This document shows positions 1 through 7,603 of a stretch of 64,000 bases of DNA, in pieces (the stretch's first letter is position 1; each line of letters opens with the position of its first letter). The translations under genes and the position numbers were made by a program. Under the pieces are notes generated by a model. That model was not told the DNA's origin. It saw only the letters and a program-made list of their open reading frames with translations, and did not search any database. This DNA is from Longimicrobium terrae (GTDB taxonomy: Bacteria; Gemmatimonadota; Gemmatimonadetes; Longimicrobiales; Longimicrobiaceae). The stretch covers positions 1-64,000 of the forward strand of contig NZ_JACHIA010000019.1 in assembly GCF_014202995.1 (NCBI RefSeq), read 5' to 3'.

Positions 1-99
1 GGCCACCCGGTGGGAGAGTACGGCGCCGCCGGCCTTATCTTCAGAACCGCCCGTCTCGAGCTTCACGCTCGGGGCGGGCGTTTCTGCGTTTGTACACCA

Positions 100-148
100 G
101 TGCGTGAGTGCGTCAGTACGCGTACGAAGGTACGAGAGTACGAGAGTG
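100..148. repeat. Degenerate 8-bp tandem repeat (GTGCGNNA/GTACGNNA)
   Basis: About six consecutive units such as GTGCGTGA, GTGCGTCA, GTACGAGA and GTACGAGA run through this stretch. The same 8-bp unit, with the same wobble between GTGCG and GTACG, makes a longer array at 16883-16966, so this is a recurrent repeat type and not a chance run. Confidence 0.6.
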
Positions 149-301
149 GGGCGTCTGGAGCGTCCCTGCGGCGCCGCCTCCGCACCCGGGCGGCCGCGTG
201 CTCCAGGCCAGGTGCGTGCTCCAGGCCAACCCGTGCTCCGGGCCAAGCGCGGCATCGTGCGGCGGAGATCCGTCCGGCGGTTGAAACCGCGCCTCGAAAC
301 A

Positions 302-334
302 CGCGAAGTCCGCCTCCGCGGACTGCGGCCGCGG
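302..334. repeat. Short dispersed hairpin element, copy 1
   Basis: The core AAGTCCGC-CTCC-GCGGACT forms a perfect hairpin and is followed by GCGGCCGC. A second copy with the same flanks (CGCGAAG before, GCGGCCGC after) lies at 36999-37029; only the loop differs (CTCC here, CTTT there). Both copies are intergenic. Confidence 0.55.
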
Positions 335-396
335 ACCTCGTGCACGCTCGCGCACTCTCTCGAGAGCACCATCGTTCTCGTCGGGCGCCCCACGGC

Positions 397-460
397 GTCA
401 TCCTGAGGCGGCGCCGACGGGACTCTCCGTCGCACCGAGCCGGGCGCCGACGAAGGATCT
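397..460. repeat. Half copy of the GTCATCCTGAG / GAAGGATCT element
   Basis: GTCATCCTGAG at 397-407 is followed 43 bp later by CGAAGGATCT at 451-460, the same order and similar spacing as the left half of the three complete elements at 31617, 60135 and 60472. The mirror-image right half is absent, so this copy is truncated. Confidence 0.6.
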
Positions 461-751
461 ACCATCCGCGCGAGAACGGGCAGAGGGACGTGGCCAGGCT
501 CGGCCGCACAGTCCTCCTCTCCATCGCGAATCCTTTCTCCAACACCGCCCGCGCAGACGGACGACGCGAGAAGCGGAGGCGATCGGCCGCGTGGGGACGA
601 TCCGGTGCAGGTGATCGGCCGGTCCACGGCTGTCGTGTGTGCGGCGAGCGGGTGGCGGCAAGTGGTAGACCGTGGACCGCGGCCGCGGCGCATTGCGGAT
701 TATCTCACGAATTGCCTTGCGGGTATGGCTTCGCGGGGAATAGATTCGCGC

Positions 752-1717
752 ATGGATTCCGTTGAGCACCAACCTGATGCCGTGACCCGCGACGACGATT
801 CGCCCGCCGGGACCTCCGCCGCCACGCGCGCGGGCTACGTGGCCCTGGTCGGCTACCCCAATGCCGGCAAGTCGTCGCTGATGAACCGGCTGGTGGAGCA
901 GAAGCTCAGCATCGTCACGCCGCTGGCCCAGACCACGCGTGAACGGGTGCTGGGCATCGACTCGCGCGACGGCGTGCAGATGGTGTTCATCGACACGCCC
1001 GGCCTGGTGGAGCCGCGCTACCTGCTGCACCGCGCCATGCTGTACGCCGCCACGGAGGTCATCGACGACGCCGATGTGGTGCTGCTGCTGGTGGACGCCG
1101 CCGCGGGCATGCCCGAGTTCTCCCCCGACGTGCTGCGGCTGCTGACGCTGGCCAAGTCGCTGCTGGTCATCAGCAACAAGCACGACCTGGCCAAGCCCGC
1201 GCAGCTTGAGACGGTGCGCAACTGGTCGCGGGAGCGCTTCGGGCTGGAGCCGTGGGAGGTGTCGGCGCTGGCGGGAACGGGGATCGACGAACTGCGGGCC
1301 GAGATCGCGCGCCGGCTTCCGGAATCGCCCTTCCTTTTTCCCGAAGACGACATCTCGTCGCAGCCGGTGCGCTTCTTTGTTTCGGAGTTCGTGCGCGAGG
1401 CCGCGTTCGAGCTGTTCGAGAAAGAGGTGCCGTACAGCATCGCCGTAAAGGTGGACGAATTCCGCGAGAATTCGTCGCCGCTGTACATCCGCGCCACGAT
1501 CTACGTGGAACGGCCCACCCAGAAGGCCATCATCATCGGGCAGGGCGGGGCGGCCATCAAGCGGCTGGGCCAGTCGGCGCGGCTGAAGATCGAGGAGTTC
1601 GTGGGCGGGCCCGTGTACCTGGACCTGTGGGTCAAGGTGGTGCCGCGCTGGCGCAAGGACCCTCTGCAGCTGCAGCGCTTCGGCTTTTCTGTACCCAATC
1701 CGGAGAAGAACGCGTGA
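752..1717 (+). CDS. era: GTPase Era
   Basis: This 321-residue protein is Era, the GTPase that binds 16S rRNA and helps 30S maturation. Visible motifs are the G1 loop GYPNAGKSS (residues about 34-42), the G3 box DTPG, the G4 box NKHD and a C-terminal KH domain with the GQGG loop followed by the conserved VYLDLWVKV stretch. The first 25 residues are a poorly conserved hydrophilic extension. The start at 752 is chosen because GGGGAA precedes it; in-frame starts at 725 and 605 are possible but add low-complexity sequence. The next gene overlaps its stop codon, suggesting co-transcription. Confidence 0.95.
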   Translation: MDSVEHQPDAVTRDDDSPAGTSAATRAGYVALVGYPNAGKSSLMNRLVEQKLSIVTPLAQTTRERVLGIDSRDGVQMVFIDTPGLVEPRYLLHRAMLYAATEVIDDADVVLLLVDAAAGMPEFSPDVLRLLTLAKSLLVISNKHDLAKPAQLETVRNWSRERFGLEPWEVSALAGTGIDELRAEIARRLPESPFLFPEDDISSQPVRFFVSEFVREAAFELFEKEVPYSIAVKVDEFRENSSPLYIRATIYVERPTQKAIIIGQGGAAIKRLGQSARLKIEEFVGGPVYLDLWVKVVPRWRKDPLQLQRFGFSVPNPEKNA

Positions 1718-1902
1718 TTGAACCGTGGCTGCTGGACCTTCTGGTGTGCCCCAAGTGCAAGGGCGACCTTCGCTACGATCAGGACCCGGAGTCGCTGGTG
1801 TGCGAGCGCGACCGCCTGCGCTACGAGGTGCGCGACGGCATTCCGATCCTGCTGATTGACGAGGCGCGGCCGCTGGAAGCCGCCGCGGGCACCCCGGCCT
1901 GA
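1714..1902 (+). CDS. Trm112/UPF0434 family zinc-ribbon-like protein
   Basis: This 62-residue protein starts on a GTG that overlaps the era stop (GTGA). It matches the Trm112/YcaR family: the N-terminus WLLDLLVCPKCKG is typical, and the family ends near DGIPILLIDEA as seen here. In eukaryotes and archaea Trm112 activates methyltransferases; in bacteria the role is poorly defined. Two of the metal-binding cysteines (CPKC) are present; one further cysteine follows at about residue 29, so the site may be partial. Overlap with era suggests translational coupling. Confidence 0.85.
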   Translation: MIEPWLLDLLVCPKCKGDLRYDQDPESLVCERDRLRYEVRDGIPILLIDEARPLEAAAGTPA

Positions 1903-1981
1903 TCCGGGGTTTGACAGCCCCGGCCGCCGCCGGATAAAATCTTTCCGCCGTTTTTCAGCGGTTCTACTTCGCTCCCCGTCC

Positions 1982-2947
1982 ATGCCCCAGCGCATTCTTC
2001 TGCACTTTTCGCCGCACGGCCGCGCCGCGCCCCAGACCGTCCGCGAGTTCGCGGACGAGCGGGGGCTGCCGCTGGTGGACGCCGCCAGCGCCGCGGACGT
2101 GCTGGAGCGCGTGGGCCGTGCGTACCCGGCCGCGCTCGTGCTGGACGGCTCTCCCGACGCCGGGCAGGTGCTGGAGCTCTGCCGCCACCTCAAGGGCGTG
2201 GCGTTCACGTCCGTCGTCCCCCTCATCGTCTACGTGGCCGGTGGCGGCGAGGCGGGCGGGGACGACGCGGCCGCGCTCGCCCTGGAGGCCGGCGCCGACG
2301 AGGTGCTGGCGGACGGACTGTCGCAGCGCGAGTGCGAACTCCGGCTGCGCCTGGCGCTGCGCCGCGCCGAGCGCGACGTGAGCGTGCATCCCACGACGCT
2401 GCTTCCCGGCACCGTGCAGATCGAGCGCGACATCGCGGAGCGGCTGCGCGCGGGAGCCCGCTTCGCGGTGTGCTACTGCGACCTGGACCACTTCAAGGAA
2501 TTCAACGACCGCTACGGCTACAACAACGGCGATCGGGTGATTCTGATTCTGTCGCGCATCCTGCGCGACATCGTGCGGGCGTACTCGCCCAGCGCGTTCG
2601 TGGGCCACATCGGCGGCGACGACTTCATCTTCAACGCGCCGCTGGAAGACTTCCGGCAGTGCTGCGAGGACGTGATCAGCGTGTTCAGCGAGCTGATTCC
2701 GCTGCACTACGCCGAAGAAGACCAGAAGCGCGGCTTCTTTCGCGGCAAGGACCGCCGCGGGGAGGAGTACGAGGTGCCGCTGATGACGCTGTCCATCGGC
2801 GTGGTGACCAACGAGCACCGCCGGTTCGTGCACACGGCGCAGATCAGCGAACTGGCGACGGAGATGAAGGCCTACGCCAAGACTTTCTCCGGCTCCATCT
2901 ACGTCGTGGACCGGCGGCACAACGACGCGCCGCCGCCGCTGGGTTGA
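1982..2947 (+). CDS. Receiver-like plus GGDEF-domain protein
   Basis: The 321-residue protein has an N-terminal receiver-like fold (residues about 1-130, with a candidate Asp in LVLDGSP near residue 55) and a C-terminal GGDEF domain. The conserved DLDHFKEFNDRYGYNNGD stretch of diguanylate cyclases is intact near residues 167-184. The signature itself reads GGDDF (211-215) instead of GGDEF or GGEEF, and no obvious RxxD inhibitory site precedes it. It may still make cyclic di-GMP, or may act as a receptor; sequence alone does not decide. No cognate kinase is adjacent. Confidence 0.8.
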   Translation: MPQRILLHFSPHGRAAPQTVREFADERGLPLVDAASAADVLERVGRAYPAALVLDGSPDAGQVLELCRHLKGVAFTSVVPLIVYVAGGGEAGGDDAAALALEAGADEVLADGLSQRECELRLRLALRRAERDVSVHPTTLLPGTVQIERDIAERLRAGARFAVCYCDLDHFKEFNDRYGYNNGDRVILILSRILRDIVRAYSPSAFVGHIGGDDFIFNAPLEDFRQCCEDVISVFSELIPLHYAEEDQKRGFFRGKDRRGEEYEVPLMTLSIGVVTNEHRRFVHTAQISELATEMKAYAKTFSGSIYVVDRRHNDAPPPLG

Positions 2948-2976
2948 GGGACTCTGAACATTCCGCGAACAAGGCC

Positions 2977-3705
2977 ATGAACGCCCAGTGCACGCACTGC
3001 AGCACCGTTTTCCGCGTGGATCCCGCCAAGGTTCCGGCCGGCGGCGTTCGCGTCCGCTGCTCCATCTGCCGCGGCGTGTTCGAGGTGGCGGGGTCGCCCG
3101 CGCCCGCGCCGGTGCTGGCGTCCACCGAGGCCCCGGCCGCGAGCGCCGCGACGGCTCCTGAGCCGGCCCCCGCGCCTGCCGCGCCCCCGCCCGCGGACGC
3201 GCCGACGGTCACCACGCACGCGCCCATCGTCACCACGCCGGTCGCCGCCGAGGCGCCCGCAGCGCTTCCCGCGGCCGCCCCGGCACCGGCTCCCTCCCCG
3301 CCGGCTTCCACGCCCGCTCCGGCTGCTCCCGCCGTGGCTTCTCCGGCGCCGACACCGCGTCCCGCGCCGGCTTCCGCGCCCGCCGCTGCACCCGCATCTG
3401 CCGCCGCGCCGGCTCCCGCGGCCGCGGCTCCTGCGCGCTCCGGCGGATTCGGGTTCGGCTCGTCCGATCCCGGCGCCAAGGCCCGGCGCCTGGCCCGCGC
3501 GCTGATCTCCGACATCGTCATGTACTATCCCGAGCGGCGCGACAAGGCGCTCGCGGACGGCTCGCTCAAGCGCGAGTTCATGGAGGAGATCAAGAAGAGC
3601 TGGGAGGAGTACGTGGGGCAGGTGGGCACGGAGACGGCGCGCAGCACGCCGCACTTCCGCGATTCGCTCAACGAGATCCTCGCCAAGGGGCAGGTAATCT
3701 TCTAG
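2977..3705 (+). CDS. MJ0042-type zinc-ribbon protein with Pro/Ala-rich linker
   Basis: The 242-residue product opens with a zinc ribbon of the MJ0042 type (CTHC ... CSIC, residues about 4-32). It then has a linker of roughly 120 residues made almost entirely of Ala, Pro, Thr and Ser, and ends in a compact conserved segment of about 80 residues (from GAKARRLARAL to the C-terminus) rich in charged residues. No transmembrane segment is evident. Similar domain layouts occur in myxobacterial and Gemmatimonadota proteins of unknown function. It follows the GGDEF gene by 29 bp, so the two may share a transcript. Confidence 0.75.
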   Translation: MNAQCTHCSTVFRVDPAKVPAGGVRVRCSICRGVFEVAGSPAPAPVLASTEAPAASAATAPEPAPAPAAPPPADAPTVTTHAPIVTTPVAAEAPAALPAAAPAPAPSPPASTPAPAAPAVASPAPTPRPAPASAPAAAPASAAAPAPAAAAPARSGGFGFGSSDPGAKARRLARALISDIVMYYPERRDKALADGSLKREFMEEIKKSWEEYVGQVGTETARSTPHFRDSLNEILAKGQVIF

Positions 3706-4023
3706 CAGGATCTCCGCGGCGCTTGGCAGGGGCGCTGTACGCGCGTGACCGCGGGCCCCTCGCGGCCACGGGACGAAGATCCTCGTGCAGCGACAGATCA
3801 TCCAACGACAGCGCTTCTCGCCGTTCGGGTGAGGACCCGGTCCGGACAGTCCTGGTGAACGCGCCTCCCGGACTGTCCGGGCGTTTGTCCGTCGCCCTAC
3901 CGGGTTCCCGCGATCTGCCCGCCCCGCCATGCGCCTGCCCGCTCCGACATGCGCCACGTTCATGGCTCCTCACCCGCAAACCGCTTCCCTCCCGGCAGGA
4001 TCCGCTCGCGCCATAGGAGATTC
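3706..4023. other. Intergenic stretch with one inverted repeat
   Basis: No gene is supported. The only structure I see is an 11-bp perfect inverted repeat, CCGGACAGTCC (3842-3852) and GGACTGTCCGG (3870-3880), followed by GCGTTTG; this could be a terminator for the preceding gene. Confidence 0.5.
3842..3887 (+). terminator. Possible terminator hairpin after the zinc-ribbon gene
   Basis: An 11-bp perfect stem (3842-3852 pairing with 3870-3880) with a 17-nt loop is followed by a short T-containing tail. The distance from the upstream stop codon (about 140 bp) makes this only a moderate candidate. Confidence 0.4.
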
Positions 4024-4602
4024 ATGTTCAGTTTCCTGAAACGAAAGATCCGTCCAGAGGCCGGGACGGCTGGCCTTGAGGGTGGGGGCGGGCCGTACCA
4101 GACGTTTTTGGGCGGGGCCTACCGGCAGCATGCGAGCGCTGATCGCGATCGGTACACCGCGTTGGCCGTGGAGGCGTTTCCGGACTTCGGCGGGCGCATC
4201 GACTGCTTCGGGATTGACTGGCTCGGAAACCAGTTCGCGACGGACTTGGCCCGCGTCGTTGGCGGCAGGCCTCAGATCCTTTTGCTTGAACCCGGCACGG
4301 GCGAGGTTCTCGAGTTGCCGGCGACCATGGACACCTTTCACGACGGGCTGCTCGTGCAGGAGCCGGACGCCGTCGCCGCCCATGAATTCTTCAAGCGGTG
4401 GCTGGCGGCGGGAGGCGCGGTTCCGGCGTACGGCGAGTGCGTGGGGTACAGAAAGCCCCTGTATCTGGGGGGAGCAGATGACATTGCGAACCTTGAAATC
4501 ATCGATCTCGAGGTGTACTGGAGCATCTCTGCCCAGCTTCTCGCCAAGCTGCGCGGTCTGCCTGCGGGCACCTCTGTCGGACGGGTGACGCTCGACGACT
4601 GA
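4024..4602 (+). CDS. DUF1851 / Tdi1-type immunity-like protein
   Basis: This 192-residue soluble protein starts after a clear AGGAGA ribosome-binding site. Its C-terminal half carries the DUF1851 signature: GYRKPLYLGG, then DDIANLEIIDLEVYW and QLLAKLRGLPAGT. Family members include Tdi1, the immunity partner of the type VI secretion DNase Tde1, so a protective role is plausible. There is no toxin, VgrG or T6SS gene next to it, so it is an orphan. It stands alone between a possible terminator and prfB. Confidence 0.75.
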   Translation: MFSFLKRKIRPEAGTAGLEGGGGPYQTFLGGAYRQHASADRDRYTALAVEAFPDFGGRIDCFGIDWLGNQFATDLARVVGGRPQILLLEPGTGEVLELPATMDTFHDGLLVQEPDAVAAHEFFKRWLAAGGAVPAYGECVGYRKPLYLGGADDIANLEIIDLEVYWSISAQLLAKLRGLPAGTSVGRVTLDD

Positions 4603-4825
4603 GCTTCGCCTCGGCGGATTTATGCGAGTCGGCGCACGTCTGCGGTTCCAGGGGTCCGATGCCCTACTCCACGGCTCGGGGCGCTGCCATCCCGCCGGGG
4701 CTTCCGGAGTGCCGTACCCCCCCGTACTTTCCAGCACTTCCCGGAACGGATACATTCCCCGGGGCGTACAATGAATGGGGCCGCTCTCCCGGGCGGCCCT
4801 TGTCGTTGCCACAAACCGACTGACG

Positions 4826-5939
4826 ATGAGCAACAATCTTCGCACCGACCTTGAAACGTACCGCAACCGGCTCGATGAGCTGGGGAGGTTTCTTTGACCT
4901 GGCTGCCAAGCAGGAGAAGCTGAGGCAGCTGGAGTCCCGCATGGCCGACCCGTCGTTCTGGAACGACGGCGAAAAGGCCCGCGACGTCATTGCCGAAACC
5001 AACCGCGTCAAGGGCTGGGTGGAGCCGTGGGAGACCATGTCGGGGAAGGTGACCGACCTGGGCGACATGCTCGACCTGCTTGAGGTGGAGAACGACGAGG
5101 GCATGGCCGCCGAGGTGCAGGCCGAAGTGGAGGCGCTGGGCCCCGCGCTGGAGCAGCTGGAACTCAAGAACATGCTGCAGGGCCCGGATGACCACCGCGA
5201 CGCGCTGGTGACCATCCATCCCGGCGCCGGCGGCACCGAAAGCCAGGACTGGGCGCAGATGCTTCTGCGCATGTACACCCGGTTCGGCGAGCGCCACGGC
5301 TTCGACGTGGAACTCCTCGACCTTCAGGAGGGCGAAGAAGCCGGCATCAAGGACGCCACGCTGGAAATCCGCGGGCAGTACGCGTACGGCTTTCTCAAGG
5401 CCGAGCGCGGCGTGCACCGCCTCGTCCGCATCTCGCCGTTCGACAGCGCTGCGCGGCGCCACACGTCGTTCGCCTCCGTGTTCGTGTATCCCTCGGTGGA
5501 TGACACGATCACCATCGAAGTGCGCGAAGAAGACATCGAGATGGACGTGTACCGCGCGTCCGGCGCCGGCGGCCAGCACGTCAACAAGACGTCGTCCGCG
5601 GTGCGCCTGCGCCACCTCCCGTCCGGCATCGTGGTGGCCTGCCAGCAGGAGCGCTCGCAGCACAAGAACCGCGCGACGGCCATGAAGATGCTCAAGGCCG
5701 CGCTCTACCAGCGCGCGCTGGAGGAGCAGGAGGCGGAAAAGGCGAAGCTGGAGAACACCAAGACCGACATCGCCTTCGGCAGCCAGATCCGCTCGTACGT
5801 CTTTCAGCCGTACACCATGGTCAACGACCACCGCACCGAGCTCAAGGTGCCCGACGTCCAGAAGGTGATGGACGGGGATCTGGAGCCGTTCATCCACGCC
5901 TACCTGCGGCAGTACGGGGCCGTGCACACGGATGAGTGA
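4826..5939 (+). CDS. prfB: Peptide chain release factor 2 (programmed +1 frameshift)
   Basis: RF2 recognises UGA and UAA stops. The gene starts at ATG 4826; frame 0 runs 23 codons and ends in CTT-TGA (4892-4897). Reading then shifts +1 so that GAC at 4896 follows CTT, giving a 370-residue protein. GGGGAGG lies just before the slippery CTT, as in the classical RF2 autoregulatory site. The protein has the anticodon-mimic SPF motif (SPFDSAARRHTS) and the catalytic GGQ loop (GAGGQHVNK). The 4-bp overlap with lysS (ATGA at 5936 region) suggests one operon. Regulation is by RF2 level: low RF2 favours the shift. Confidence 0.95.
4880..4898 (+). promoter_or_regulatory. RF2 programmed +1 frameshift site
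   Basis: The string CTGGGGAGGTTTCTTTGAC holds an internal Shine-Dalgarno-like GGGGAGG, the slippery CTT codon and an in-frame TGA followed by C, the poor termination context known for RF2 genes. The frame before the site ends at TGA 4895-4897, and the long frame encoding the rest of RF2 starts at GAC 4896. Confidence 0.95.
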
Positions 5940-7497
5940 CGAGTCGCTGACGGTGTCCGACGCGCTCACGGATGAGCGCGTCGTGGCGGACCGCGTGGCC
6001 AAGCTGGCGCGCCTGCGGGCGCGGGGCGTAGAGCCATACGCCTACTCGTATGACCACTTACATCCTGTGGCTGAGGCCATTCGGATGTTCGTCGAACGAG
6101 AGGAACGTAATGGCGACGCTACGTCGGAAGAGGGTGAAGACAATATTTGGGTCAGAGTAGCGGGGCGACTCGTTAGTAAGCGCGTGATGGGGAAGAGCAC
6201 CTTCGCACACTTAGCTGACCGCACGGGCAAACTGCAGTTGTATTTTCGCGTCAATGATTTGACTGCGGACTACGATCTGCTCGATCTACTTGATCTTGGG
6301 GATTGGCTTGGGGCGGAAGGAACGCTCTTCCGAACCCGAACTGGCGAAATTTCCGTTTGGGTCACGTCGTTCCACCTGCTCAGCAAGGCGCTGCGGCCCC
6401 TTCCGCTGGGCAAGGAAGAGGTGGACGCGGAAACGGGCGAGCGCCGCGTCTACAGCGGCTTCACCGACGTGGAGGCGCGCTACCGGCAGCGCTACGCCGA
6501 CCTGGCCGTAAACCCGGAAGTGCGCGACACCTTTGTCCTGCGGGCCAAGACGGTCAGCGCCGTGCGCCGCTTTCTGGACGACCGCGGCTTCGTGGAGGTG
6601 GAGACGCCGGTGCTGCAGCCGCTGTACGGCGGGGCGCTCGCGCGTCCCTTCACCACGCACCACAACGCGCTCGACATGCAGCTCTACCTGCGCATCGCGG
6701 ATGAGCTGTACCTCAAGCGCCTGATCGTGGGCGGGATGGAGCGCGTCTACGAGATCGCCAAGAACTTCCGCAACGAAGGGCTCAGCCGCTTTCACAACCC
6801 CGAGTTCACCATGGTGGAGTTCTACGCCGCCTACATGGACTACGAGGACGTGATGCGCTTCACCGAGGAGCTTCTGGCCTACGTCGCGCACGAGGCGCTG
6901 GGCGGCGCGCCGGTGCGCTTCGGCGGCCACGAGATCCGCTTCGACCAGCCGTTCGCGCGCTTTACGATGTATGAGGCGCTGCGGGAGATCGGCGGGGTGG
7001 AGGTGGAGACGGGGAGCGAGGACGACCTGCGGGAAGCCGTGCGGCGCGTGGGCGTGTCCGCGGAGGACGCCAGGTCGATGGGGCGCGGCAAGCTGATCGA
7101 CGAGCTGTTCGGCGCCCTCGTGGAGCCCAAGCTGATCCAGCCGACGTTCATCACGGACTACCCGCGGGAGATGTCACCCCTCGCCAAGCCCAAGCGCGGT
7201 GACCCGTCGCTCACGGAGCGCTTCGAGTTGATGGTGGCCGGCAAGGAGCTGTGCAACGCGTACAGCGAGCTGAACGATCCCATCGACCAGCGCGAGCGCT
7301 TCGAGTCGCAGACGCGCCTGGCCGCGGCGGGGGATGAAGAGACGCAGCCGCTGGACGAGGACTTTCTGCGCGCCATGGAGTTCGGCATGCCGCCCACCGG
7401 CGGCTTTGGCATGGGCATCGACCGCCTGGTGATGATCCTGAGCGGGTCGCCCTCCATCCGCGACGTCATTCTGTTCCCCACCATGAGGCCCGAATGA
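5932..7497 (+). CDS. lysS: Lysyl-tRNA synthetase, class II
   Basis: This 521-residue enzyme charges tRNA-Lys. The N-terminal OB-fold anticodon domain (about residues 50-160, with VAGRLVSKRVMGK) precedes the class II catalytic core; motif 2 (RNEGLSRFHNPEFTMVEFY) and motif 3 (GFGMGIDRLVM) are intact. Its start overlaps the prfB stop. A stretch of about 320 bp (6041-6360), covering most of the OB-fold, is about 54% GC by my count against about 73% just downstream, and uses codons (TTA, CTT, AGT, CGA) that are rare in neighbours. The reading frame is unbroken and the protein there looks normal, which suggests a replaced segment. Confidence 0.95.
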   Translation: MSDESLTVSDALTDERVVADRVAKLARLRARGVEPYAYSYDHLHPVAEAIRMFVEREERNGDATSEEGEDNIWVRVAGRLVSKRVMGKSTFAHLADRTGKLQLYFRVNDLTADYDLLDLLDLGDWLGAEGTLFRTRTGEISVWVTSFHLLSKALRPLPLGKEEVDAETGERRVYSGFTDVEARYRQRYADLAVNPEVRDTFVLRAKTVSAVRRFLDDRGFVEVETPVLQPLYGGALARPFTTHHNALDMQLYLRIADELYLKRLIVGGMERVYEIAKNFRNEGLSRFHNPEFTMVEFYAAYMDYEDVMRFTEELLAYVAHEALGGAPVRFGGHEIRFDQPFARFTMYEALREIGGVEVETGSEDDLREAVRRVGVSAEDARSMGRGKLIDELFGALVEPKLIQPTFITDYPREMSPLAKPKRGDPSLTERFELMVAGKELCNAYSELNDPIDQRERFESQTRLAAAGDEETQPLDEDFLRAMEFGMPPTGGFGMGIDRLVMILSGSPSIRDVILFPTMRPE

Positions 7498-7553
7498 GGG
7501 CAGTGGCGACGGGGAACCAGGGCGGACAGACGATCGCATGCGTGATCGTCTGT

Positions 7554-7581
7554 CCTATTCCCTATTCCCTATTCCCTATTC
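7554..7581. repeat. 7-bp tandem repeat (CCTATTC x4)
   Basis: Four perfect copies of CCTATTC run head to tail from 7554 to 7581, ending 22 bp before the LolC/E start codon. The composition is unlike the surrounding DNA. It sits between lysS and the lolC/E gene and could alter promoter or leader spacing if copy number changes. Confidence 0.8.
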
Positions 7582-7603
7582 CCTCGTTCCTGGCGGGTGC
7601 CCG

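Larger units (their letters stand above)
1..751. other. Intergenic stretch upstream of era, repeat-rich, no supported gene
   Basis: I see no convincing gene here; the long open frames are arginine- and proline-rich GC artefacts. The stretch holds an array of degenerate 8-bp GTGCGNNA units (about 100-148), three copies of an 18-bp unit built on GTGCTCCAGGCCA (about 196-247), a short hairpin element (302-334) that recurs near 37.0 kb, and one half of the GTCATCCTGAG repeat element (397-460). It looks like a patchwork of small repeats in front of the era promoter region. Confidence 0.6.
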
